Source: Acidobacteriota bacterium (lineage in GTDB: Bacteria; Acidobacteriota; Thermoanaerobaculia; Multivoradales; SZUA-115). From it: DNA of 13,831 nt. Below the pieces are notes generated by a model, which ran no database searches, was not told where the DNA came from, and saw only the letters and a program-made list of their open reading frames with translations. The position numbers were made by a program, and so were the translations under genes. Shown piece after piece: positions 7,173 to 13,831 of the stretch; the stretch's first letter is position 1; every line of letters begins with the position of its first letter. The DNA lies in NCBI GenBank assembly GCA_003231035.1, contig QIHU01000325.1, positions 1-13,831 of the forward strand, in the 5' to 3' direction.

Positions 7173-10121
7173 ATGAAGAAGTTCACCCTGTTCGTCGGCC
7201 TACTCTCAACGTTGCTGATCGTTGGAAGTGTGCCGGCTCTTGCCCAACAGACCGGCTCCATTTCGGGTACGGTGACCTCCAAGGACGGCGACCCGCTCCC
7301 CGGCGTCACCGTGGAAGCAAGCAGTGACGTTCTGCCCCGCCCGCGCATCGTCTTCTCAGGTGCCAATGGCGACTTCCGCCTGGTACAGCTGCCGCCCGGG
7401 GACTACGAGCTTTCCTTCTTGTTGGAAGGGCTCGCCACCGTCACCCAAGAGATGAAAGTCCTGCTGCAACAGAACGCGGCGGTCAGAGTTTCCATGCAGC
7501 CGGAGGCTCTCTCCGAGCAGGTGAACGTCATCGGTCAGTTGCAAACCATCGACACCACCTCCGCCGAGATCAAGAGCGCGGTGTCCAGCGATGACTTCGA
7601 TCAACTTCCGATCGGCCAGCAGTACCGCGACTTGATCAAGCTGATCCCGGGCGTGCAGTACTCCGAAGACACCGTGCGCGGCCCCAGCGCCGGCGGTAGC
7701 GGTCAGGACAACGTCTACCTCTTCGACGGAGTCAACGTAACCCTGCCGCTCTTCGGTACCCTGAGTTCCGACTCGTCGGCCAACGATATCGACCAGATAT
7801 CGATCATCAAGGGTGGCGCCAAGGCGATTGACTTCAACCGATCTGGCGGCTTCACCATCAACACCATCAGCAAGTCGGGCACCAACCTCTTCCATGGCGC
7901 GGCGAGCTTTCAGATTCAGACACAGGGCATGAGTGGCGACCGCGACGTCGATAGCGCCGCCGTCTTTAGCCGCGATCAGGACTGGAGTTCGCTGTCGATC
8001 GGCGGCCCGATCGTCCCTTCGAACCTGACCTTCTACGCTTCGTACTTCCGACCGACGACCACCAGCGATAGCCGCTCCAACCTCTACGGCGCCGTCCCCG
8101 ACGCCGAGAGCGTCCGCGACGAATTCTTCGGCAAGCTCACCTGGACGCCGAACGATTCGATCTTGATCCACGGTAGCTATCGCGATTCCGAGAACGACGA
8201 CCAAGGCAGCGGCGTCTCCGGCCAAGCGATCACCGGAACGGCTTCCTCCGGTAGTGACTCTCAGCTCGAGATCGGCACCGTCGAAGCCTCTTGGGTGATC
8301 AATGATCGCAGCTTCGTCAACTTCAAGGCCACCGACTTCTCCAACGACTTCAACTCAAGACCGGACAACGTGCTTAACTTGGATATTCGCGGCGACGGCA
8401 CGGTGGGATTGGACCTCAACAACCTCGACCGCATGGGCCTCCTATTCGTGCCCCAACCGGTCGCTGGCCAGGACGCCTTCAATGCCTTCATCCAACCACT
8501 GATCAATCGCTACGGTTTCGTCCAGAACGGCGTTGCCTTCGGCGGCGGCATCGTCGGCGTGGCGACCACATTCAACGATCAATTCTTCTCGCGAGAAAGC
8601 TTCCAACTGGGCTACGACACGCTCATCGGCGACCACCACGAGTTGCACTTCGGCTACCAGAACTCCAGCGACGGCGAGGATCTCTCACGAACCTCCAACG
8701 GCTGGGGATCGATCACCGTACCGGGCGGCCGCGCCACGCTGGCCGACGGCACTCCGATCTTCTTCGAGGCTCGTTTTCAGCAGCAGAGCGCCGACGACCT
8801 GAGTAGCCAGATCTCACCGGTCATCACCTCGGAATTCGAGTCCCAGAGCTTCGAGGTCAACGACACCATCACCTACGACCAGTGGACGATCAACGTCGGC
8901 GTGCTGGTTTCCAACGACAAGCTGTACGGCCAAGGGCTGCGCGAGAACAGCTCCAACCTCTCCGGCTTCGAATTGGCCCCGGGCAATCGTTACCTGATGC
9001 ACGAAGATGACTTCGGCGACATGATTCAGCCGCGTCTCGGCGTGGCTCGGGCCTTGGACAACGGCCGTTCCAGCGTCTACGCCAGCTACGCGCGCTACCA
9101 TCCAGCCGCCAGTTCGCTACCCCGTGCCGCCTCCTGGGCCCGTAACCTGCGCCGCACGATCCGCGGCTTCTTCGACGCCAACGGCGAACTGCTGACTGAC
9201 GACGAAGACAACATAATCGGTATCGCTGGGGTGCGTGCCTCTTCAGGTAAGTTCTTCCAACCCAACCTCAACCCGCGGGCAATCGACGAGTACATGATCG
9301 GCTACAACCGGCAGTTCAGCAACGGCTGGACCGGCAAGGCATACGCCCGCTACCGCTACGGCTACAACTTCTGGGAAGACACCAACAACAACGCCCGGAG
9401 CCGCTTCCTGGCTCCGGAAGGGTTCTCCCAGGAGGACTACATCCCGGAACTCAACGATTTCCGCGCTGAAATCGGCGGTTCCTCCTACGTTATCGCCGAA
9501 CTCGACAACGCCTTCACCAAGTACTACGAAGTCAACCTAGACGCCGAGTGGAGAGGCTCCAAGGCCTACTTCAAGGGTTCCTACGTGTGGAGCCACTACT
9601 ACGGCAACTTCGACCAGGACAACACCACGACCAACAACGACGGCAACCGCTTCATCGGTTCCTCCTTCATCTCCGACGGCGCCGGCCGTCAGCTCTGGAA
9701 CTTCCGCTACGGCAACCTGCGCGGCGACCGTCGCCATCAGTTGAAGGCCTACGGCTACTACAACTTCGATTGGAACGGCAGCGTGGGTGCCTACGGCATC
9801 TACCAGTCTGGCCAACCGTGGGAAGCCTGGGACGTCGAGGTCTATCGCGCCTTGACCGGCAGCTCCAGCGACACCAGCCGTTTCGCCGAACCGGCCGGAT
9901 CGCGGACCACGGAGGCTCACTACCAGGTCGACCTCAACTACACCCAGCGCTTCCCGTTCGGGGATCGCTACTCCTTCGAATTGCGGGCCGACGTGTTCAA
10001 CGCCTTTGACAACCAAACTGGGTACAACATCCAAAACAAGCGCAACAGCGCCAACTTCGGATCGGCGAGGACGTTCTTCCTGCCCCGGCGCTTCCAGCTG
10101 GCGGCGAAGTTCACCTTCTAA
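7173..10121 (+). CDS. TonB-dependent receptor with N-terminal carboxypeptidase-regulatory-like domain (Oar-type)
   Basis: A 982-residue outer-membrane protein. A signal peptide (MKKFTLFVGLLSTLLIVGS, likely cleaved after ALA at residue 24) leads into GSISGTVTSKDGDPLPGVTVEASS, the start of a carboxypeptidase-regulatory-like beta-sandwich (about 28-110). A plug domain follows (about 113-225) with QYRDLIKLIPGVQYSED, GGSGQDNVYLFDGVNV and IDQISIIKGGAKAIDFNRSGGFTINTISKSGTN. The remainder is rich in alternating aromatic beta-strands forming the barrel and ends FQLAAKFTF, with the terminal Phe used by the BAM complex. Such receptors bind or import substrates using TonB energy. The ligand cannot be read from sequence, but the divergent neighbour is the amino-sugar operon, so a glycan fragment is possible. 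The ATG follows GGAAAGGAAAGG closely. A strong terminator lies 29 bases after the stop. Confidence 0.9.
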   Translation: MKKFTLFVGLLSTLLIVGSVPALAQQTGSISGTVTSKDGDPLPGVTVEASSDVLPRPRIVFSGANGDFRLVQLPPGDYELSFLLEGLATVTQEMKVLLQQNAAVRVSMQPEALSEQVNVIGQLQTIDTTSAEIKSAVSSDDFDQLPIGQQYRDLIKLIPGVQYSEDTVRGPSAGGSGQDNVYLFDGVNVTLPLFGTLSSDSSANDIDQISIIKGGAKAIDFNRSGGFTINTISKSGTNLFHGAASFQIQTQGMSGDRDVDSAAVFSRDQDWSSLSIGGPIVPSNLTFYASYFRPTTTSDSRSNLYGAVPDAESVRDEFFGKLTWTPNDSILIHGSYRDSENDDQGSGVSGQAITGTASSGSDSQLEIGTVEASWVINDRSFVNFKATDFSNDFNSRPDNVLNLDIRGDGTVGLDLNNLDRMGLLFVPQPVAGQDAFNAFIQPLINRYGFVQNGVAFGGGIVGVATTFNDQFFSRESFQLGYDTLIGDHHELHFGYQNSSDGEDLSRTSNGWGSITVPGGRATLADGTPIFFEARFQQQSADDLSSQISPVITSEFESQSFEVNDTITYDQWTINVGVLVSNDKLYGQGLRENSSNLSGFELAPGNRYLMHEDDFGDMIQPRLGVARALDNGRSSVYASYARYHPAASSLPRAASWARNLRRTIRGFFDANGELLTDDEDNIIGIAGVRASSGKFFQPNLNPRAIDEYMIGYNRQFSNGWTGKAYARYRYGYNFWEDTNNNARSRFLAPEGFSQEDYIPELNDFRAEIGGSSYVIAELDNAFTKYYEVNLDAEWRGSKAYFKGSYVWSHYYGNFDQDNTTTNNDGNRFIGSSFISDGAGRQLWNFRYGNLRGDRRHQLKAYGYYNFDWNGSVGAYGIYQSGQPWEAWDVEVYRALTGSSSDTSRFAEPAGSRTTEAHYQVDLNYTQRFPFGDRYSFELRADVFNAFDNQTGYNIQNKRNSANFGSARTFFLPRRFQLAAKFTF

Positions 10122-10148
10122 CGTCCACGAGTTCACAACCCGCCTTGC

Positions 10149-10177
10149 GAAGAGGGGCCATCCGGTCCCTCTTTTTT
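10149..10177 (+). terminator. intrinsic terminator of the TonB receptor gene
   Basis: AGAGGGGCC (10151-10159) pairs with GGTCCCTCT (10164-10172), a 9-bp stem with one G-T wobble and an ATCC loop, followed by a run of six T (10172-10177). It lies just downstream of the receptor stop. On the opposite strand no T run follows, so it should act on + strand transcripts only. Confidence 0.9.
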
Positions 10178-10182
10178 CGTTT

Positions 10183-12246
10183 CTACTGCCGCCAAGCGAG
10201 ACCCTGAAAGAGCGATTCGCTTTCGATCAAGGCCCGTAGCCGCGGATCGGCTACTCGATAGGCTGATCGCACTCTCTCCGCGCTATCGGCCTCCCGGAGC
10301 AACACACTCACCTGTGCCCGTTTGAACAGTGCCATCGGGCCTCCAGGATGATTCTTCGACACTGCATCCAAGGCAGCGCGCGCCTCCTCAAAACGTCGAT
10401 CCGCCATGTAACAAACACCCAGTTCCAAGGAGTGGGCAAAATTGGCGCCCAACAACGAACTCGCCTGCTCAAAAGCAGGAATCGCACCTTGGGTGTCTTG
10501 TAGCGCCATACGCAACATTCCCAACTCAGCCAAGGAAGGTCCCGGAGCCGCTTGTAAGGCAATCACTCGCTCCAGCAGCGTCGCCGCCTCATCCAACCGC
10601 TCTTGCTCTTGCCGCACTCGCACCAAACACTCGAGCGCCGGCAACTTCTTGGCCATCTGGGCAACCACGCTAACCAGCAGCGGCTCCGCCTCTTGCCAAC
10701 GCCCCCGGCGGCAGTAGTGCAGCGCTTGATAATGACGCACATCGAGAGAAGAGGGATCGATCTTCCGCGCACGCTCGAAGTAGCGAGTCGCCCGCTCATC
10801 CTGACCTTGCACCGAGTGCGCTACCGCCAAGCGTAGAGCCACCATCAAATTGTTCGGATCGCGCTCGAGAACCGTTCGAAAGGTTTCAATTGCCTCCGCG
10901 TAGTGCCCACGCACGAAAAGGCCCGACCCGCGATCCAAGTCGGCGAAGAGATGGGTCATCTCGCGAGGGCTCGGCGCACCTTCACGCAGTGCTGAACTCC
11001 CCTCCCACCCCACATACCCCAAACTGGCCAGCCGCTCGCGATCCTCCTGACTCACCTGTGCCGCCTGGGCAGGCTCCACCGACTCTGGAACAAAAGGATA
11101 GGAACGCAGCGCCTCACGCAATTCACGACTCCACTCGACGGCGCCCTCCACGTTGGTCGTCTCCCCCGGATCGGCGCTCAGATCGTAGACCTCCAACGCT
11201 CCCGAACGGATCACCTTGATCGCCCCCTCGACCGCCATCACCTGGGGCTGCCACCCATACTGAAGAAACGGCTTCATCGCCTCGCCCAGCACCGGCTCGG
11301 CCACCTCCGACAACAAAGAACGACCACTCTCCTCGCCCGCCCAAGAGAGCACCGTGTCAAAAACCCGTCGACTACTCACCGACCCCGCAACTCGCCCCGC
11401 CTCAATCCCAGCTCCGGCGACGATCAACGGCACCCGCATCGTCTCCTGGTACAGCAAGTTGCCATGCAACGCCTCGCCATGATCGCCCAACCCCTCCCCA
11501 TGATCCGCGATCACCAAGATCTTGCCGCCCCCCGGCCCCACCAAAGACTCAAACCCCTCGATCAGCCGCCCCACCTCCCGATCCATGGAGGCGATCTCAC
11601 CCAGGTAAGGGTCGCCAGAAAACCGCGACCGAAACGGCTCCGGTGGATCGTAAGGCTCGTGCGGGTCGTAGAAGTGTACCCAGGCAAACTGAGGACCACT
11701 ACCCACCTCCTCCAGATAGGCCAACGCCGCATCCACCGTCGCTGCCCCCCGCCTCTCCACCGCCTCGGCCCCGAACTCATCATCGTAACGCTCAAACCCC
11801 CGCCCCAACCCGAACTGCTCCGCCAGCGGATACCCCGAAACAAAGGCCGCCCTCCCATACCCCAACTCCCCCAACCGCTCGGCCAGCAACACCTGCCCCT
11901 CCCGAAGATGACGGGCGTTCTCGCGCACCCCATGGGTGGCCGGATAGACCCCCGTCATCATCGAAACATGCGACGGCAAAGTAGTCGGCACCGTCGAATA
12001 GGCCGCCGAGAAGTAAACCCCCCGCCGCGCCAAGGCGTCCAAGTGAGGCGTCGCCTCAGACCCCGACTCCACCCCCAGCCGATCCGCCCGCGTCGTATCG
12101 AGCGTCACCAGCAAGATCCAAGGCCGCTCGACACCATTCGAGATCTGGCCTGTATCTAACTCGTCAGTCCTGGAATCACACCCCAGGACAAATGCCAAAC
12201 TCCACAGGGCGCCGAATCTCAAGACCGCTTTCGTTGTTCTACCCAT
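10183..12246 (-). CDS. sulfatase-fold (alkaline phosphatase superfamily) lipoprotein with C-terminal TPR array
   Basis: A 687-residue protein. From ATG 12246 it begins MGRTTKAVLRFGALW...FVLGCDS, a signal peptide ending in a lipobox-like VLGC with Cys23 as the likely lipid site. The frame is open to 12306, but that longer start would bury the signal. The catalytic domain (about 41-400) shows WILLVTLDTTRADRLG (Asp50 metal ligand), TTLPSHVSMMTG (88-99) where sulfatases have CxPSR, WVHFYDPHEPYDPP (His191), and VIADHGEGLGDHGEALHG (Asp248, His249, His261). Thr89 sits at the formylglycine position, so classic sulfatase activity is unlikely; a Thr nucleophile is known in phosphoethanolamine transferases of this superfamily. 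After a linker ending RLASLGYVGWEG, the last ~240 residues are TPR-like helix pairs (AIETFRTVLERDPNNLMVALRLA, RATRYFERARKIDPSS). It is a single gene, divergent from the CN-hydrolase locus. Function beyond the fold is unknown. Confidence 0.85.
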   Translation of the reverse strand: MGRTTKAVLRFGALWSLAFVLGCDSRTDELDTGQISNGVERPWILLVTLDTTRADRLGVESGSEATPHLDALARRGVYFSAAYSTVPTTLPSHVSMMTGVYPATHGVRENARHLREGQVLLAERLGELGYGRAAFVSGYPLAEQFGLGRGFERYDDEFGAEAVERRGAATVDAALAYLEEVGSGPQFAWVHFYDPHEPYDPPEPFRSRFSGDPYLGEIASMDREVGRLIEGFESLVGPGGGKILVIADHGEGLGDHGEALHGNLLYQETMRVPLIVAGAGIEAGRVAGSVSSRRVFDTVLSWAGEESGRSLLSEVAEPVLGEAMKPFLQYGWQPQVMAVEGAIKVIRSGALEVYDLSADPGETTNVEGAVEWSRELREALRSYPFVPESVEPAQAAQVSQEDRERLASLGYVGWEGSSALREGAPSPREMTHLFADLDRGSGLFVRGHYAEAIETFRTVLERDPNNLMVALRLAVAHSVQGQDERATRYFERARKIDPSSLDVRHYQALHYCRRGRWQEAEPLLVSVVAQMAKKLPALECLVRVRQEQERLDEAATLLERVIALQAAPGPSLAELGMLRMALQDTQGAIPAFEQASSLLGANFAHSLELGVCYMADRRFEEARAALDAVSKNHPGGPMALFKRAQVSVLLREADSAERVRSAYRVADPRLRALIESESLFQGLAWRQ

Positions 12247-12375
12247 GCCGCTAAGGGTACTCGACCCCAGAGAATCCACGCGGCAGTGGTAGCGAGGCTC
12301 GGCCATCCTAATTGAGACCCGATAGTACCGTCATGCTACTCTAGCGTTCACTGTTTTCACCTTGCTTCGGGCTTC

Positions 12376-12381
12376 TAGAAT
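12376..12381 (+). promoter_or_regulatory. candidate -10 element for the CN-hydrolase locus
   Basis: TAGAAT matches five of six bases of the sigma70 -10 consensus and lies 67 bases before the ATG at 12449, in the 202-base divergent gap 12247-12448. The matching -35 region is poor, so this is a weak call. Confidence 0.25.
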
Positions 12382-12430
12382 TTCACATTGAGGCCAGCCC
12401 CAAGATCGGTTGCGATGCGAAGTCTCTAGA

Positions 12431-12447
12431 GGCTCTCCGGGAGAGTC
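12431..12447 (+). promoter_or_regulatory. hairpin covering the ribosome binding site of the CN-hydrolase locus
   Basis: GGCTCTC (12431-12437) can pair with GAGAGTC (12441-12447) around a CGG loop: 7 bp with one G-T wobble. The 3' arm contains most of the Shine-Dalgarno GGGAGA, and the ATG begins one base later (12449). If it forms in RNA it would hide the ribosome site. Confidence 0.4.
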
Positions 12448-12448
12448 G

Positions 12449-12691
12449 ATGAGCGAGTTCCTCAAGTACGTGACCGGGGTTGTTCGCCAGCAAAGTTCCG
12501 CGGCTCGCGCCGACGACGACGCCGACCTGCTGAATCTAGCCGCCCACCTCTTCGCCATCGCCGCGAGCATCCCGCCGCACGAGGGGGCGGCAGCTCTCGC
12601 CGACACCACCGCGAGGCCAGCACCCTTCTTCTCCATCGACCAAATCCTGAAGGGGTTTTCCGCCCGGCGAAGCTCTACTGGCGGCTGGTGA
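12449..12691 (+). pseudogene. N-terminal fragment of the CN-hydrolase gene (frameshifted)
   Basis: An 80-residue open frame from ATG 12449, with GGGAG five bases upstream. It is helical and acidic to hydrophobic (MSEFLKYVTGVVRQQ, DDDADLLNLAAHLFAIAASIPP, APFFSIDQILKG) and I do not recognise a domain. After about codon 69 the sequence becomes unnatural (FSARRSSTGGW, then stop). The -1 frame, already open with no start codon, continues smoothly as VFRPAKLYWRLVSALAFLDGHL and runs into the nitrilase-like frame. A base missing from the GGGGTTTT run at 12652-12659, by mutation or sequencing error, would explain it. I therefore read 12449-12691 and 12688 onward as one original gene. Two separate genes overlapping by GTGA is the less likely alternative. 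Confidence 0.5.
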
Positions 12692-13740
12692 GCGCTCTGG
12701 CCTTTCTCGATGGTCACCTGGCCAAGGGAGGGCGTGACCTGCCTTCTCTGCGGACTAGGCTGGCCACCGAGTACCCGATCTGCGGAGAAGTTGTGCATTG
12801 GTTGAGACCAACCTCCGACATCTGGTTCCGCGCCGAGCGTCGTCGCAGGAGAAGGCTGACCCGAAAGCGACCGGCGTCTAGCAGTCCTCATCCCTCCGAC
12901 TCGCTGGACCAAGTTGCGATGTTCTGGAACACCCCCAAGCCGCCTCATATCCGGCCCTGGCAAGAGCCGCGCGCGCGCCATCCTTTGATCCGAGACAGTG
13001 GTCGCGAGGCGAAGAATGGAGCTTTCCGAATTGCTTTGTGTCCCTTGCTTGCGTCGGCCTATCCCCAGTTCGAAGTCGACACAGCTGGACAGTTCTTTCG
13101 TGCTCTGGGTCCCAACAGCCTAGTGGGTAAGAAGCACCTGATGCCCCACCTCGACGAGGTCATCCAAGCGGCGACTCGCAACGATGTCCACCTCATCGTC
13201 TTGCCGGAGCTGATGATCGGTGGCGAAGCCCGCCAAAGTCTAGCCAAGCTCATGCGAGAGCGCCAAGGCCCAAGACCCTACGGAGTCATCGCCGGCAGTT
13301 TCCACGTCTGGCCTCAGAACCAAGATTCCAAATCCTCTCCCCCCGCCAACGAGAGTTGGTTCCTAGGGACCGCCGGACAAGCACTCCTCAAGCATCAAAA
13401 ACGGGGCAAGTTTCGCCTGACACCCCACCAAGTTCAAGGGCTGAAGAAATACTTCCCGAACCGACCTGCCTCGTTTTCCGAGCATGTCGACGAGGTTATC
13501 GAATGGATCGATCACGGCCCAGAGATAGAGGTACTGGAAACGACGCTCGGTCGGATGGTCGTCGTAATTTGCGCCGACTGCATTGCGCCCGACTACACCA
13601 ACCTCTGTGGGCGGTCACCAAAAACCGCCGTAATCCGGTCACTTCGCGCTTTTTCCGTGAATTCAGCATCCTCGTCGTGCGCGGGAGCGCGCGACTTCCG
13701 GCGGCAGCCTTGGTCTGTGGGCTGGTTGGATTTGCGCTGA
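12688..13740 (+). CDS. carbon-nitrogen hydrolase (nitrilase superfamily), probably interrupted at its 3' end
   Basis: A 350-residue frame counted from GTG 12688, though coding similarity seems to begin upstream in the same frame near 12650. Residues 1-110 are unrecognised, with a basic stretch RRRRRLTRKR. From FRIALCPLL (112-120) a nitrilase fold is visible: VIQAATRNDVHLIVLPELMIGG (Glu173), YGVIAGSFHVW (198-207), LGTAGQALLKHQKRGKF (Lys237), and TLGRMVVVICADCIAPDY (Cys294, possibly Cys297), giving the Glu-Lys-Cys triad. Such enzymes cleave amide or nitrile C-N bonds; the substrate is not inferable. Protein-like sequence stops at YTNLCG (about 307, base 13606), and the last ~45 residues are basic and low quality, encoded by repeat-rich DNA. 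The usual final third of the domain is absent. With the upstream frame change this is likely a decayed or inactivated gene. CN-hydrolase domains also occur in some defence proteins, but nothing here shows that role. Confidence 0.6.
   Translation: MSALAFLDGHLAKGGRDLPSLRTRLATEYPICGEVVHWLRPTSDIWFRAERRRRRRLTRKRPASSSPHPSDSLDQVAMFWNTPKPPHIRPWQEPRARHPLIRDSGREAKNGAFRIALCPLLASAYPQFEVDTAGQFFRALGPNSLVGKKHLMPHLDEVIQAATRNDVHLIVLPELMIGGEARQSLAKLMRERQGPRPYGVIAGSFHVWPQNQDSKSSPPANESWFLGTAGQALLKHQKRGKFRLTPHQVQGLKKYFPNRPASFSEHVDEVIEWIDHGPEIEVLETTLGRMVVVICADCIAPDYTNLCGRSPKTAVIRSLRAFSVNSASSSCAGARDFRRQPWSVGWLDLR
13674..13695. repeat. GC-rich hairpin
   Basis: GTCGTGCGC (13674-13682) pairs with GCGCGCGAC (13687-13695), 9 bp with one G-T wobble, around a GGGA loop. 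No T run follows on either strand, so it is not an obvious terminator. It lies inside the presumed non-coding or foreign tail. Confidence 0.5.
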
Positions 13741-13759
13741 AGGCTCTGGTGGGGAAAAC

Positions 13760-13805
13760 TACGGGGGACGACGCGATTGAGTTAGCAGCTCAGTCGCCCC
13801 CCGTA
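13760..13805. repeat. long inverted repeat with nested small dyad
   Basis: TACGGGGGACGAC (13760-13772) is complementary to GTCGCCCCCCGTA (13793-13805) at 12 of 13 positions, with a nested TGAG/CTCA pair (13778-13781, 13789-13792). On the - strand the stem is followed by GTTTT, so it could end transcription entering from outside the window. It could equally be an element-end structure. Confidence 0.5.
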
Positions 13806-13827
13806 TAGGCCTGAGATAGCTCCTCAG
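13778..13827. repeat. two copies of a 16-base dyad, 34 bases apart
   Basis: TGAGTTAGCAGCTCAG (13778-13793) and TGAGATAGCTCCTCAG (13812-13827) agree at 13 of 16 positions, and each is itself a short inverted repeat (TGAG...CTCA). The window ends four bases later, so more copies may follow. They could be protein-binding sites or the start of a repeat family. Confidence 0.4.
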
Positions 13828-13831
13828 ACTC

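Larger units (their letters stand above)
13606..13831. mobile_element. possible terminus of an insertion sequence (IS21-like?), rest outside window
   Basis: At 13606 the nitrilase-like coding sequence gives way to TGTGGGCGGTCACC, rich in short repeats. CGGTCAC occurs at 13612-13618 and again at 13636-13642. GGCGGT (13610-13615) and ACCGCC (13624-13629) form an inverted repeat around an A-rich loop. A terminal TG and repeated internal binding sites are features of IS21-family ends, and the motif style reminds me of them, but I cannot see a transposase, the other end, or a target duplication. Alternatives are a genomic rearrangement junction or an assembly join. Confidence 0.35.

Noticed and set aside
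12247..12306. Upstream extension of the sulfatase-fold frame
   Set aside because: It would put 20 residues before a clear lipoprotein signal peptide, which must be N-terminal.
12645..12665. Programmed -1 ribosomal frameshift site
   Set aside because: The zero-frame codons are AAG GGG TTT, which do not form an X-XXY-YYZ heptamer, and I see no downstream pseudoknot. An indel is simpler.
13660..13831. CRISPR array or integron attC site
   Set aside because: There are only two imperfect 16-base dyads with unequal context, no regular repeat-spacer pattern, and no matching attC core motifs.

Overview
The window looks like a chromosomal segment of a GC-rich, Gram-negative bacterium. The Gram-negative call rests on a TonB-dependent outer-membrane receptor with a final phenylalanine, a probable lipoprotein, and an envelope-sugar gene set. 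The pairing of a carboxypeptidase-regulatory-domain TonB receptor with a sulfatase-fold/TPR lipoprotein is typical of Acidobacteriota and related deep-branching phyla. That placement is an impression from gene style; there is no rRNA or other marker here.

Region 1 (1-1807, + strand) holds the 3' part of a NamZ/DUF1343 exo-N-acetylmuramidase gene, cut by the window edge, and then a secreted protein of unknown function. Region 2 (1825-6881, - strand) is a compact five-gene operon, read in this order: BadF/BadG-type amino-sugar kinase, YdjC/ChbG-type carbohydrate deacetylase, NagB-like glucosamine-6-phosphate deaminase, SSS-family sodium:solute symporter, and a NagX/HGSNAT-like membrane acyltransferase. 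Its genes overlap or lie at most 55 bases apart, and three of the five appear to start with TTG. With NamZ beside it, the set reads as a peptidoglycan amino-sugar (MurNAc/GlcNAc) salvage locus: release of MurNAc, import, phosphorylation, deacetylation and deamination to fructose-6-phosphate. MurQ and NagA are not seen. The deacetylase may replace NagA, and the NagB-like protein has Leu where the catalytic Glu148 of E. coli NagB lies.

Region 3 (6882-10177) is a divergent regulatory gap followed by a 982-residue TonB-dependent receptor on the + strand, ended by a clear intrinsic terminator. It may bring the operon's sugars across the outer membrane, but only its position suggests this. Region 4 (10183-12246, - strand) encodes a probable lipoprotein with an alkaline-phosphatase/sulfatase fold and a C-terminal TPR array. 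It has Thr rather than Cys/Ser at the nucleophile position.

Region 5 (12247-13831, + strand) is the odd part. A carbon-nitrogen hydrolase (nitrilase superfamily) gene with an unrecognised N-terminal region appears broken twice: by a -1 frame change near 12655, and by a sudden loss of protein-like sequence near 13606. The sequence from 13606 on is rich in repeats and hairpins and resembles the terminus of a mobile element (IS21-like is my guess), with the rest outside the window. I see no tRNA, rRNA or CRISPR array.
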